Assembly: GCF_000768555.3 (NCBI RefSeq)
Contig: NZ_KN293979.1
Coordinates: 124,001 to 188,000 of the forward strand
Reading direction: 5' to 3'
Source of the DNA: Roseovarius mucosus DSM 17069
Lineage (GTDB): Bacteria > Pseudomonadota > Alphaproteobacteria > Rhodobacterales > Rhodobacteraceae
DNA: 64,000 nt
Shown here: positions 15,432 through 24,385 of the stretch, piece after piece
How positions within the stretch are numbered: position 1 is the first letter of the stretch
How the letters are laid out: each line of letters starts with the position of its first letter
Translations under genes and position numbers: made by a program
Notes under the pieces: model-generated
Seen by the model: the letters and a program-made list of their open reading frames with translations, nothing else
Database searches by the model: none
What the model was told of the DNA's origin: nothing

Positions 15432-15914
15432 TCAGAGATCCTTGGCGGCGGTGTGCTGGATTTTCTTCCAGTTCTCTTCGGCCTTATGGATCGTTCCGGC
15501 CTGATCCTTGAGGTAAAGGTTGTAGATATCCTCGTTCAGGAAGACGTAGAGTTTTCCATCGACCACCGACGCAAAGCTCGGGTCGCCATCGAACTTCTTG
15601 CCCACAGAAACCCCATAGGTGCAGAAGCCGCCGTTCTGCGGGATATATTTCGACGGATTGGCCTCAAAGGATTTCTGGTGCTTTGCGCTGGTGAAGTAGT
15701 ACGAAACACCGTCGTGGACCGTGGTAAACTTTGCGCTTCCGGCCTGCTCCTTGTTGTACTCGATCAGCGAAACCACGTCGACGCCATGCACCCCGAGCGG
15801 AGCACCCGCCGCAGTCAGGCCCGATACGACGTTGAATTCGTCTGCGGCCATTGCCGGCCCGAAGGCGAGAAGCGCTGAAAGGGTTGCAGCGGTAAGTGTC
15901 AGTTTCCGTTTCAT
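15432..15914 (-). CDS. Secreted YHS-domain protein (paralogue 2)
   Basis: A 160-residue exported protein, the same length as the one at 11933-12415 and clearly similar along the whole sequence: signal peptide ending GPAMAADEF, GVHGVDVVSLIEY, a shared VSVGKKFDGDPSFA block and KLYVFLNEDIYNLYLKDQAGT. The ATG at 15914 has an AAAGGA ribosome binding site 7 bp upstream. The two paralogues lie in opposite orientation about 3 kb apart, enclosing the GST-GNAT-VOC-UDG group and the cupredoxin-like gene. Metal-related function is suspected, not shown. Confidence 0.82.
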   Translation of the reverse strand: MKRKLTLTAATLSALLAFGPAMAADEFNVVSGLTAAGAPLGVHGVDVVSLIEYNKEQAGSAKFTTVHDGVSYYFTSAKHQKSFEANPSKYIPQNGGFCTYGVSVGKKFDGDPSFASVVDGKLYVFLNEDIYNLYLKDQAGTIHKAEENWKKIQHTAAKDL

Positions 15915-16102
15915 TCGTTGTCCTTTCTCTGTCATGGAAATCCCCATCCCGGCTGGGACGGGGCATCACCATGGCGCCGCGTGAGTTGCGGTACATTTTG
16001 GCGATGTGGGCACATGTTACCTAGAGGATTTCGTATTATTAATGCTGGTTCGGCCTAATATTATGCTCAATCGTCCAGTTGAGGCTGTGCTGTGCCGCTG
16101 TG

Positions 16103-16651
16103 TTATCTGCGCAGGGCCGGATAGCCCTGAAGGTAGATCAACCCCTGATCGCGGGCCGGTTCATGGCAGGCCAGGCAGGCATCCCGGTAGTCTTCGGTAT
16201 CGGTAATCCGGGTTTCCTGTCCCGGGAAAAAGGCCCATCCCCAACCGTCGCCAAACCGCGGGCCTTCACCCAGCTTGCCGTCGGGGTCGGCGACCATGAC
16301 GAAACGGCCCTTGAGCGTGTCGGCATAGCTGGCGCGCCCGGTTGTCAGGTCCTCGGTTTGGGTGCCCCAGACCTCTTTGACGATCTTCGTCCCCTCGACA
16401 AACCGACCCTCGGCGAGATAGGCCTTGAGCGCGTCTTCGTCGATGAAGACAGCGTGAATTTCATGCGCACCTTCCGCGGGGTTCTCTGCGAGCACCGAAA
16501 ATGCCCCGATCTGCACCCACCCGGTGCGATAGTCTTCGGAGGGAACCTCGAGCACTGGTTCTACGGTGATTTGCCCCGCCTCTGTCGCCATCTGAGCGAA
16601 AGCGGGCAGGCTTGTGATGGACAGGATCATGGCAAGGGTTTTGGATCTCAT
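16103..16651 (-). CDS. Cytochrome P460-family periplasmic heme protein
   Basis: A 182-residue exported protein (signal peptide ending AFAQ). The P460 fold shows as TGWVQIGAF, the VEGTKIVKEVWG strand containing lysines where the heme-lysine cross-link normally forms, and a GWGWAFFPG segment. The c-type heme site is C159-x2-C162-H163 near the C-terminus. Known P460 enzymes oxidise hydroxylamine or bind nitric oxide; cytochrome c'-beta relatives carry gas ligands. Start at 16651 has an AAGGAG site. It diverges from the AraC regulator gene, which may control it. Confidence 0.85.
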   Translation of the reverse strand: MRSKTLAMILSITSLPAFAQMATEAGQITVEPVLEVPSEDYRTGWVQIGAFSVLAENPAEGAHEIHAVFIDEDALKAYLAEGRFVEGTKIVKEVWGTQTEDLTTGRASYADTLKGRFVMVADPDGKLGEGPRFGDGWGWAFFPGQETRITDTEDYRDACLACHEPARDQGLIYLQGYPALRR

Positions 16652-16846
16652 TTGGGCGTCTCCTTGTGGTACGGTTAAGCAAAGCCGCATTGACCGGCGA
16701 GACCGTCACCTTGCGGTCGGCCATCGCCACGCGGCTGCGCCTGTTCACCGCAAAATTCCGGCGCGATGAATGGCGTCTCGTCCGAAATTATTGCTCGATC
16801 GTCCACGGCTCTGGATTCTACGCGCCGAACCTGTAAGCTGTGATGC

Positions 16847-17812
16847 ATGTTGGACCTACTCAGCGATATCCTTACCCGCCTGTCGTTTCGCGGCACGCTC
16901 TACTTCCGCACGAGTTTCACAGAACCTTGGGGAGTGCGTGTGCCAGCTTATCGCGATGTGGCGCGCTTTCATTATGCCCATCGCGGCGAGGCGCTGGTGC
17001 GTGTTGGCGGTCAACAGGCGCCGGTGACCCTTGCGCAGGGTGATCTTGTGATCATTCCGCATGGTGAGCCGCATGTTCTATCTTGCCGGCATACCGGACC
17101 AGAGGAGGCCTTGCCGCTTGATGATGTGCTGTCCCGCTCGGGGTTTCCTGGATATGGCACGCTTGTATGGGGTGGAGAGGAAAGCCCGCGAGATACGCAG
17201 CTCATCTGCGGGCATTTTGCGCTGGCCGAAGGGTCGCGCCACCTGCTCTTTGATCGGCTGCCGCCGTACATTCATCTGCGAGGATATGGTGAAGAGGCCG
17301 GGGGGTGGCTCGATGCGACGCTCAAGGTTATCGGGGCCGAGGCGGGCGGCGCGCGGCTTGGCGGCGATCTGATTGCGCTCAAGATGTCCGAGGCAATCTT
17401 TGCCCAAGCCATCCGAGCCTTTATCGAGCAATCACCCGAGGGCATTCCGGGGATCGCTGGCTTTGCCGACCCGCAGATCGCACGCGCGCTGAGCATGTTT
17501 CATCGCGACCCTGCTGCCGAATGGACGGTGGCTGGCCTTGCGCGGGTCGCGGGCCTGTCGCGCACCGGTTTTGCCGAACGATTCACAGCGCGCCTTGGGG
17601 TGACCCCCATGAGTTACGTGACCGCATGGCGGATGCAGATTGCACGTGAGGCATTGGCGGAGCGCGGCCTGTCGGTGGCCGAGGCCGCCGAGGTTTCGGG
17701 ATATGCATCGGAATCAGCGTTCAGTCGGGTGTTCAAGAAAGAGATCGGCGTCACCCCGGCGGCGGTTCGGTTGCTTGCCAAAGCCGGGCGTGACGCCTTG
17801 AATGCGGCGTGA
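16847..17812 (+). CDS. AraC-family transcriptional regulator with cupin-type sensor domain
   Basis: A 321-residue regulator. The N-terminal cupin_6-like domain (about 10-200) includes HYAHRGEALVRVGG and GDLVIIPHGEPHVL. The C-terminal pair of helix-turn-helix motifs (about 215-310) contains TVAGLARVAGLSRTGFAERF and AEVSGYASESAFSRVFKKEIG, the classic AraC ending. It diverges from the P460 gene across 195 bp and overlaps the next GNAT gene by 4 bp. Target genes are inferred to be the neighbours. Confidence 0.9.
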   Translation: MLDLLSDILTRLSFRGTLYFRTSFTEPWGVRVPAYRDVARFHYAHRGEALVRVGGQQAPVTLAQGDLVIIPHGEPHVLSCRHTGPEEALPLDDVLSRSGFPGYGTLVWGGEESPRDTQLICGHFALAEGSRHLLFDRLPPYIHLRGYGEEAGGWLDATLKVIGAEAGGARLGGDLIALKMSEAIFAQAIRAFIEQSPEGIPGIAGFADPQIARALSMFHRDPAAEWTVAGLARVAGLSRTGFAERFTARLGVTPMSYVTAWRMQIAREALAERGLSVAEAAEVSGYASESAFSRVFKKEIGVTPAAVRLLAKAGRDALNAA

Positions 17813-18279
17813 ATACAGTGCCTCCGGTGGAGATCCGCGAGGCGCAGCCCGACGATGCCACCGAACTTGCGCGCCTGTCTCGGGCGCTGGCGGTGCATGT
17901 CGCAGACCCCGATCCCGGCGATGACACGTCGCTGATTGTAGCGGCCTGTTTCGGGACGGAGCGATGGCTCGACGTTCTTGTGGCGGAGCAGGGTGGCGTT
18001 ATCCTCGGCCTTGCCGCCTATGGCCGACGTTTCGAACTTCACACTCGACAAAAAACCCTCTGGCTGGCCGATCTTGTCGTGGACGAGGGCATCCGAGGGC
18101 TGGGGATCGGCGGTTTGCTGTTGCAGGCGGTCAAACGCCGGGCGCTGGATCTGGGATGTGGCGCCATCGTGGCGGATCTTTGGGTCTGTAACATCGCAGC
18201 CCGCGCATTTTACGACCATGCGGGAGCGCGCAAAGTGAGCGACATCGAAATTCGGGTGATCGACCTGCCGTCGGTGTGA
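17809..18279 (+). CDS. GNAT-family acetyltransferase coupled to the AraC regulator
   Basis: A 156-residue GNAT protein beginning with GTG at 17809, overlapping the AraC stop by 4 bp. The acetyl-CoA loop is DEGIRGLGIGGLLLQA (near residue 92) and the C-terminal NIAARAFYDHAGARKV segment is typical of the family. Substrate unknown. The overlap points to translational coupling with the regulator. Confidence 0.82.
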   Translation: MNTVPPVEIREAQPDDATELARLSRALAVHVADPDPGDDTSLIVAACFGTERWLDVLVAEQGGVILGLAAYGRRFELHTRQKTLWLADLVVDEGIRGLGIGGLLLQAVKRRALDLGCGAIVADLWVCNIAARAFYDHAGARKVSDIEIRVIDLPSV

Positions 18280-18450
18280 CGGCCCTCGCCGTGGCGGAGG
18301 TTCGTCGGGGATAGGCGATGATTGACCCAAGATCCGGACGATCACGCAGTTTTAGCGGATTTCTGAACATTCACCGTCCGTGTCAGTGGATCTATGTCGG
18401 GAATACGGCGAGCCGCCGTTCCCAAAATCATTAAGAAAGGTCCCTGCGCC

Positions 18451-18813
18451 ATGCGCTTCGTTACCAAAAACATCCACGCCTATCTCGATTACCCGGTCGC
18501 CATCGCTCTCATGGGGCTGCCGTTCCTGTTGGGGCTCGGTGCGTCCAATCCGCTGGCGCTGAAGATCTCGCCCGTGGTCGGGCTGGCGGCCTTCTTGCTC
18601 ACGGTCTTTACGGATCACCACCTCGGGATGATCCGGGTGCTGCCCTACAAATTGCATCTTGCCGTCGATCTTGCGGTCGGGCTGCTGTTTCTGGTGCTGC
18701 CCTTCGCCCTTGGCTTCTCTGGTTTGGACGCCGCCTATTACTGGCTGAACGGCGCCGCGGTCGTGACCGTCATAGGGCTGTCGAAGCCCGAACCGCAGAT
18801 GCCTGCGGCCTGA
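18451..18813 (+). CDS. Small membrane protein with SPW-type repeats
   Basis: A 120-residue hydrophobic protein with about four membrane segments in two similar pairs (around residues 12-50 and 62-110). It resembles small SPW-repeat membrane proteins, which have no established function. The ATG at 18451 follows AGAAAGG. It is 40 bp upstream of the AhpD-like gene on the same strand, so the two may share a transcript. Upstream region 18280-18450 shows no gene. Confidence 0.6.
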   Translation: MRFVTKNIHAYLDYPVAIALMGLPFLLGLGASNPLALKISPVVGLAAFLLTVFTDHHLGMIRVLPYKLHLAVDLAVGLLFLVLPFALGFSGLDAAYYWLNGAAVVTVIGLSKPEPQMPAA

Positions 18814-18853
18814 TCCCCCGTTTTCTCAACTGCCAACGAAAGGACATGATTCC

Positions 18854-19402
18854 ATGGCACGCATCACCCAAATCTCCGATACCGCCGCCACGCCTGAGGC
18901 AAGCGCCCTCTTTTCCGCCATCAAGGGCAAGATCGGCATGGTGCCCAACCTGTATCGCGTTGCTGCGAACCAGCCGTCGGTTCTGGCGGCCATGCTCGGT
19001 CTGAACGAGACGCTGTCGGGGGGCGCCTTTGATAGCCGCACCCGAGAAGCCATTGCCCTCGCCGTGGCCGGCGCCAATACCTGCGATTACTGCGCCTCGG
19101 CGCATTCGGCGATCTCGGCTGGGCTCAAGGTTGCACCCGAGGCGGTCAAGGACCATCTTGTCGGCCGCTCCGACGATCCGCGCACGGCCGCGATCCTGAA
19201 GCTGTCGGTCAGTATCGTGGCCGCAAAGGGCAAAGTGTCGGATGCCGATCTCGCGGCGGCGCGTGCCGCAGGGCTGAGCGAGGCTGACATTGTGGAGACA
19301 CTCGCCAATGTCGTCGCGAACATCTTTACCAACTATCTGAATCATGTGGCGGACACCGATATCGACTTTCCTGTCGTTTCCACGGGTCAGGTCGCGGCGT
19401 AA
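18854..19402 (+). CDS. AhpD / carboxymuconolactone decarboxylase-family protein
   Basis: A 182-residue all-helical protein. The active-site motif is C77-D-Y-C80-x3-H84 (in NTCDYCASAHS), the CxxC plus His of AhpD-like peroxidase-related enzymes. The C-terminal NYLNHVADTDIDFP is common in this group. It probably acts as a thiol-based peroxidase or reductase in oxidative stress, by family analogy. Its ribosome binding site is AAAGGA at about 18838-18843. A strong hairpin follows. Confidence 0.88.
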   Translation: MARITQISDTAATPEASALFSAIKGKIGMVPNLYRVAANQPSVLAAMLGLNETLSGGAFDSRTREAIALAVAGANTCDYCASAHSAISAGLKVAPEAVKDHLVGRSDDPRTAAILKLSVSIVAAKGKVSDADLAAARAAGLSEADIVETLANVVANIFTNYLNHVADTDIDFPVVSTGQVAA

Positions 19403-19407
19403 ACCAG

Positions 19408-19435
19408 CAGGCCCGCCGACCTTTCGGCGGGCCTG
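19408..19435 (+). terminator. Long stem hairpin after the AhpD-like gene
   Basis: CAGGCCCGCCGA (19408-19419) and TCGGCGGGCCTG (19424-19435) form a perfect 12-bp stem with a CCTT loop, 6 bp after the stop codon. There is no T-run, so it may slow rather than end transcription, or protect the 3' end. Confidence 0.7.
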
Positions 19436-20141
19436 TCGCGCGTTCCGGTCATCCGGTGCGAAGCTACCGTGAAGGAACCGGTATGCTTGACGCGATATTG
19501 CTTGCTCGCACATCAGCGCTCTGGCTGGAGAGGTCCCGCAAGGCCTTATGCGTGGCAAGGCTGAGCAGCTAACCTCCTCTTACCTAATCTGGAAATCACC
19601 TCTGCCCGCAGGGATGCGCCTGTCAGACCGCGCGCGCTGGCTCTGCTGTCGCCCTGCTGTCAGGCACGGCTGGCCATCAATCGTAAGCCCAATTCTGCTG
19701 ACCACAGAACTGGACGTTTGCGCAGAGATCCCGGACCCCCCGACATTCATCGGCTTTCCCATCAAACGTAACGTGGCGCCGCGATCAAACGTCGTGTCCG
19801 AACTGAATGGCACTACTGCACGGAGAGAGTGGAATGCTACGCGCCCCCGAAGCACTGCGCGCTGATGCGATGATGCACGAGGCCTCTGAATTTTCCGGCC
19901 TGCCCAGCAAGAGGGGGCGGCCCAACCAATCAGTCTCTAACACCGGTCCGCGCCAGCACGCCCTTCGCCGTCACAAACGCCACGCTCCGCGCGGCGCAGC
20001 TGTGATGCTGAGCTGTTTGCTGTGCCTCTTGCTGATCGTCGGCTTTGCCGAAGGCCACGATCACAACACCGCGCCGAAGTTGCATGCGTGCAGTGCCGAG
20101 CATGTGCTCGCGTGCCGCTGAAGTAAGAAGGCCACCCACCC
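19436..20141. other. Long non-coding stretch before the RTX/Hint gene
   Basis: About 700 bp with no supported gene. A 38-codon frame at 20005-20121 encodes a hydrophobic start (MLSCLLCLLLIVGF) and a His/Cys-containing tail, but has no convincing ribosome binding site and no recognised family. Open frames on the minus strand (19580-19855) have no family resemblance either. The region may contain decayed DNA and the promoter of the RTX/Hint gene. Confidence 0.45.
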
Positions 20142-22559
20142 ATGAAAAGACTAACGTGGCTTTTCCTTGGAAAAATTGCTGCCGATCCTTCGACCGAGGC
20201 TACGCCCACCGGGGCGCAGGTCTTCGAGCTGTCGAGGGGGGATATATTCGAACCTGTTGACTACCTCAGGGTCGCTTTGGACAGGGCGGACAGCAAAGAA
20301 GGAAGTGCCCTGAACTTAAGCTACCTATATGTCGAGGGCGGCTTGGCGAGTGCATCGGTTGGGCAGGTTTATACCTCGTCGTTCCAAGTAACATTCATGG
20401 ATGGAGATGTTCAGCGTGTCCCGGCCGGGGCGGTCGTGCAGATGTCGAACGGCGATCTCTTTTTCAGCGTTTCGGCGGAGGATTTGGGGGCGGTCGCACT
20501 CTTTTCCGAAAATGATGGCACCGAACGGGATGTCGCGACGCTACGTGTTTCAGGCCAAGTCAGAAGCGAGGATATCGATCTATCGGCACAGAGCTTTCCA
20601 CAGAGCTTTGGAGCGATGTCACTGGGTGGTGATGTTTCGAACGTCGATATTCTGTTGAGTGCTGGGGATGGGCTGATTGCCGGCACGCTCGGCAATGATC
20701 TGATCAATCAGGATTACGTTGGGGATCCGAACGGCGACCGAATTGATAATCTGGACGCTGCGGGAACGAATGGCGAGCTCGTCAATAGCAACGCGGATTT
20801 CGTCAACGCATCTGGCGGTAATGACACGGTTCTGGCCGGGTTCGGGAATGACACAATTCTCGGGGGCGATGGAAACGACAGCCTCGATGGTGGAACCGGA
20901 GCTGACCTGGTTTTCGGCGGGATGGGGAATGACACCCTAGACGGGGGTACGGGCACCGACGCCAGTGATACCGCCTTAGGACCCATTTATCAGGAGATTT
21001 CGACAGCCGGTGCACAGGCCGTCGCCGGCGCTAACGGACGTGGGGCTTTCACCGTCACGACAACGTCCAATGAAACCGTCACACTCGGTTCTACGGACGA
21101 TTTAACTGGGTTTTTCGTGGGTGATAGAGTTCTTCCGAACCCAAATGCTGCAAGTGAGACGCATACTCACCGATACACCGAAGGTTTGGCCTCGACCCAG
21201 ATTCCCGGTGTGCGGATTCTCATGAGCCGTGTGGAGATTTTGGAGGTCGTCACCCTGAGCCTCGACGGAATTGCGCTCAATCTGAATGCTGCCATCGCGT
21301 CGGGAAATGTATCATTCGAAGGCAACGGCGCCTTTACCATCGACTCGGCCGGCAGGCTGACCGGATTGCTTGCCGACCCCGCGGACAGTGAACAGGCATT
21401 CCTCGAGTTGACGATCAGAATTCCGCATTCGCGCCTCGATATTTTCATCTCCACGACGTCGTTTGAAACGATCGATGGGGCAATCTATGAGCTCTTTGTC
21501 GATACCAACCCCCTCGTTCCCAATATTACCACCTCTGCGAATGACACCTTGTTTGGTGATGCCGGTGACGATCTGTTGCTGGGGCGGGACGGTGATGATC
21601 TTATTGCTGGAGGTACGGGGAATGATCGTTTCGTGCCGGGAACCGGGCACGACACGATTTCGGACTTTGGAAGTGACGACACGAATGCTGTCCGGGATGG
21701 TGATCAGTCGAACAACGACTTTGTGGATCTGTCGGGTTTTTACAATCAGGCCAATTACGACGCCGCCGTCCTGACGGGTGATATCGACCCTGCGGTCATC
21801 CGCAATCCGCTGGAATGGCTGCGTGCCGACTACGGCGATGACGGAATCCTTAATGAGCGCGCGGCGGGATGGACAGCGGGCAACAGCCTGACCCTGACCA
21901 ACAGGGGCGCCACGGTCGATCCACAAACGCTGAACTTTGACACAACCAATGTCATTTGTTTTTGCCGTGGAACGCGCATCGCATGCGCCAATGGCGAGAT
22001 CGCGGTCGAGGATCTGAATGTTGGAGATCGCGTGATCACGCGTGATCACGGTTATCAGAAAATCCGCTGGATCGGGCGCACAACGGTCAAGGCACATGTC
22101 GAGATCGCGCCGATCCGGATACGCAAGGGCGTCCTGCAGAACGTTCGTGATTTGCGCATTTCACCCAATCATCGCGTTCTCCTGAAGGGACCGATGTTGG
22201 AGCTGTTGCTCGGCCATACAGAAGTGCTGGTTCCGGCCAAATACCTCGTCGACGGAGAAACGATCCTGCGTGAGCCGCCGGGTGATGTGGAATACTTTCA
22301 CATTCTCTTTGACTGCCACGAGCTCGTTCTTTCGGAGCAGTGTTGGACCGAGAGCTTTCATCCCGGCTGCGTCGGCTGGTCAACGCTCTGCGAGGAGGTG
22401 CGGGCAGAGATCCTGGATCTCTTTCCCTGCCTCGATGCCCTCACCGGTAATTCAGACATGATCACTGCGCGTTACGTGGTGAACCGCAAGGAGGCGGCCG
22501 TGTCGTTGCAGGCGATGCGCAACGGGGGCAATCGAACCAAAAAACGGACGCTATGTTGA
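20142..22559 (+). CDS. RTX-repeat protein with C-terminal Hint domain (likely Type I secretion substrate)
   Basis: An 805-residue protein. RTX calcium-binding nonapeptides (GGxGxDxLx type) occur at about 224-272 and 465-505. A non-repeat domain lies between them (about 280-460). The C-terminal third is a Hint (hedgehog/intein) domain with nucleophile C606 in CFCRGTRIACANGE and ISPNHRVLL with H677. Such proteins are typical of Rhodobacteraceae and are expected to be exported by Type I systems; self-cleavage is possible. No exporter gene is nearby. The end overlaps the next gene by 7 bp. GC content and codon use look lower than in the flanking genes. Confidence 0.85.
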   Translation: MKRLTWLFLGKIAADPSTEATPTGAQVFELSRGDIFEPVDYLRVALDRADSKEGSALNLSYLYVEGGLASASVGQVYTSSFQVTFMDGDVQRVPAGAVVQMSNGDLFFSVSAEDLGAVALFSENDGTERDVATLRVSGQVRSEDIDLSAQSFPQSFGAMSLGGDVSNVDILLSAGDGLIAGTLGNDLINQDYVGDPNGDRIDNLDAAGTNGELVNSNADFVNASGGNDTVLAGFGNDTILGGDGNDSLDGGTGADLVFGGMGNDTLDGGTGTDASDTALGPIYQEISTAGAQAVAGANGRGAFTVTTTSNETVTLGSTDDLTGFFVGDRVLPNPNAASETHTHRYTEGLASTQIPGVRILMSRVEILEVVTLSLDGIALNLNAAIASGNVSFEGNGAFTIDSAGRLTGLLADPADSEQAFLELTIRIPHSRLDIFISTTSFETIDGAIYELFVDTNPLVPNITTSANDTLFGDAGDDLLLGRDGDDLIAGGTGNDRFVPGTGHDTISDFGSDDTNAVRDGDQSNNDFVDLSGFYNQANYDAAVLTGDIDPAVIRNPLEWLRADYGDDGILNERAAGWTAGNSLTLTNRGATVDPQTLNFDTTNVICFCRGTRIACANGEIAVEDLNVGDRVITRDHGYQKIRWIGRTTVKAHVEIAPIRIRKGVLQNVRDLRISPNHRVLLKGPMLELLLGHTEVLVPAKYLVDGETILREPPGDVEYFHILFDCHELVLSEQCWTESFHPGCVGWSTLCEEVRAEILDLFPCLDALTGNSDMITARYVVNRKEAAVSLQAMRNGGNRTKKRTLC

Positions 22560-23164
22560 TGCAAGGAGAAAACAAGACCCGTTTGGGGGGGGTGGTGCCG
22601 GGTGCGCAGAACACCGTGAAGAGCTGCAAGGCCGGGTTCGAACCGCGTGAGAAGCCGCGAGCTGTGCCTTGTGAAGACAGCGAGGATATGGGCGATTTGC
22701 ACGAAGTGACCACGGTGAACGCCGTGATCCTGATTGTTGTCAGCAGTGCGATTGGATTTGGCCTGGCGGTTGTTTCTGCAATTCTCGGTAGCAGTCTCGT
22801 GATGAGTTTCTTTGTATATCTTGTTGTTTCCATTTTGCTTTTCACGGCATTATTTGGCCTTGCTTACTTTGCCGCGCGGCCAATGGGCAGCTTAAGCATC
22901 GCAGAGAATGCGCTGGATCTCGTGGAATGTGAAACAACGGAAACTGTGCACGTTCTGTCCGCACGCAATAGATGGGTCCGGATATGGTGGTTGATCATCA
23001 TCTGTGCGTTGTTTCTAACGATCAGGTTTACCGATGAGGTCGCCCTTCAAATCGCGGTTTGCGCAATCGGCTTCTTGGGATGGGTGTGGTTGCTTCTTGA
23101 CAGATCACCGATGAAATCCGAGCGCGTTGCCGTACCTTGCGAGCGTGCGGGTGGTGGCGAATGA
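22553..23164 (+). CDS. Unknown membrane protein, four predicted segments
   Basis: A 203-residue protein from the ATG at 22553; a later ATG at 22688 is also possible. Hydrophobic segments lie near residues 55-78, 81-108, 145-160 and 163-183, with a cytoplasmic-looking region of about 35 residues between the second and third. I recognise no family. It overlaps the RTX/Hint stop by 7 bp and its own stop overlaps the next start (ATGA), so the three genes are probably one transcript. Any role in export or immunity for the Hint protein is speculation. Confidence 0.6.
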   Translation: MLMQGENKTRLGGVVPGAQNTVKSCKAGFEPREKPRAVPCEDSEDMGDLHEVTTVNAVILIVVSSAIGFGLAVVSAILGSSLVMSFFVYLVVSILLFTALFGLAYFAARPMGSLSIAENALDLVECETTETVHVLSARNRWVRIWWLIIICALFLTIRFTDEVALQIAVCAIGFLGWVWLLLDRSPMKSERVAVPCERAGGGE

Positions 23165-23550
23165 CAGGGTTGGAAACCTTCGAAAAGATCGAAGCAGACG
23201 TTATTTCCGTGACACGCCATGAGAATAGCGATCGTCTGTCGGCACAGGTAAAGCTGCGATTTCGGCTGTCCGAGCAGCAGGACCCTTACATTGGTGAAAT
23301 GTTCGTCTGTATTGAGCTGATTGAAAGGGAAAACTACCGCTGGCGTAGAACCAAGCGCCGCATTATCGAGACTGCTTGGGACTGGCTAGACCGTTACTTC
23401 GGAGGGGCAAGCCTTGGATTTGAGGTTGAGAACCTGTTCTCGGATATTCTTGATGATACGCATGATGTGTCCAATGGCGGCCTCACCCCGGAAGAAGAGC
23501 ACAGCCTGCAAGAGGAACTGCGGAAAATCGAACGTGATGTCGCGGCATAG
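23161..23550 (+). CDS. Unknown soluble protein coupled to the membrane protein
   Basis: A 129-residue charged protein starting at ATG 23161, overlapping the previous stop by 4 bp. It looks like a small alpha/beta protein (DVISVTRHENSDRLSAQVKL strand region, then basic YRWRRTKRRI) with an acidic helical tail (TPEEEHSLQEELRKIERD). No signal peptide and no recognised family. It is the third gene of the RTX/Hint unit by spacing. The following 220 bp to the convergent SCO1 gene show nothing recognisable. Confidence 0.55.
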   Translation: MTGLETFEKIEADVISVTRHENSDRLSAQVKLRFRLSEQQDPYIGEMFVCIELIERENYRWRRTKRRIIETAWDWLDRYFGGASLGFEVENLFSDILDDTHDVSNGGLTPEEEHSLQEELRKIERDVAA

Positions 23551-23770
23551 AGAACCCAGTTTGTCGGCGTTGGCGACGAACGGCATCACCGACGATTTCT
23601 ATCCTGGCTAAAAGCACGCGCTCAGGTAGAGGCCAAAGTGTTTGGTCGAAAAAGGGACCGGTTCAGCATGTTCGGAATATCCGGGGCGTGGTGTTTTCAA
23701 GCCGGTAAATCTTGATGCAAGTCGTGTGCGCGAACATGCGTAGGTAGCCATCTTGAGGACCAGTCAGATT

Positions 23771-24385
23771 TCAGCTCCCGGCGTATTTCATCACGATGTC
23801 CGCCACCTGCTCTGGCGGAAGGACCGGGGGCAGCAAGGTCAAAACCTTTCCGGCCTGATCCAGAAGAAAGATATGGCTACTATGAGCGTAGATCGGGCCA
23901 TACTCTGGATCGTCCATGATCTTTTCAAAGTCGATCTGAAATGCATCGTAGGCCTCGCTCAGCGCCTCACGATCGCCGGTCAAGCCGACAAGATCCGTCG
24001 AAATTTTCGCCAGGGCCGGGCCCATCGTCTCGACCGTGTCCAGCACCGGATCAATGGTGATCAGAACCGGGCTGACTGTGATGCCACGCCGCTCCAAAAG
24101 CTCTGCCGCATCCGCCATCATCGGCAGCGCCGCACTGCAGATGCCGGGGCAATTGGCATAGCCAAAGAATACAAGCTGCATCCGACCGTCCGGATCAGTC
24201 TGGGTGCGGGGTGCGCCAGTCTGATCGACAAGTTCGAACGCGCCGCCCAGTTTCCACGGCAGTGCCGTGACCTGATCCGATAGCGCAAGGGCGGGCGGCG
24301 CTGCGTGCGTCTCGGTGCCATGGGCCAGTGCGCCAGATGCCAAACCACTACATGCCACGGCCAGCAGCAGATTTCGAAGTCTCAT
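23771..24385 (-). CDS. SCO1/SenC-family copper chaperone or thiol-disulfide protein
   Basis: A 204-residue exported thioredoxin-fold protein (signal peptide ending ALAHG). The metal/redox site is C79-P-G-I-C83 in NCPGIC with the conserved His in YAHSSHIFLLD (H168, or H171). SCO proteins deliver copper to cytochrome oxidase CuA or act on its cysteines. Its start overlaps the preceding gene by 4 bp, forming a three-gene minus-strand operon with two cysteine-rich periplasmic proteins. No oxidase gene is near, so the partner may be different. Confidence 0.88.
   Translation of the reverse strand: MRLRNLLLAVACSGLASGALAHGTETHAAPPALALSDQVTALPWKLGGAFELVDQTGAPRTQTDPDGRMQLVFFGYANCPGICSAALPMMADAAELLERRGITVSPVLITIDPVLDTVETMGPALAKISTDLVGLTGDREALSEAYDAFQIDFEKIMDDPEYGPIYAHSSHIFLLDQAGKVLTLLPPVLPPEQVADIVMKYAGS

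Noticed and set aside
20005..20121. 38-codon frame with hydrophobic leader before the RTX/Hint gene
   Set aside because: No ribosome binding site, no family resemblance; kept only as a remark in the non-coding stretch.
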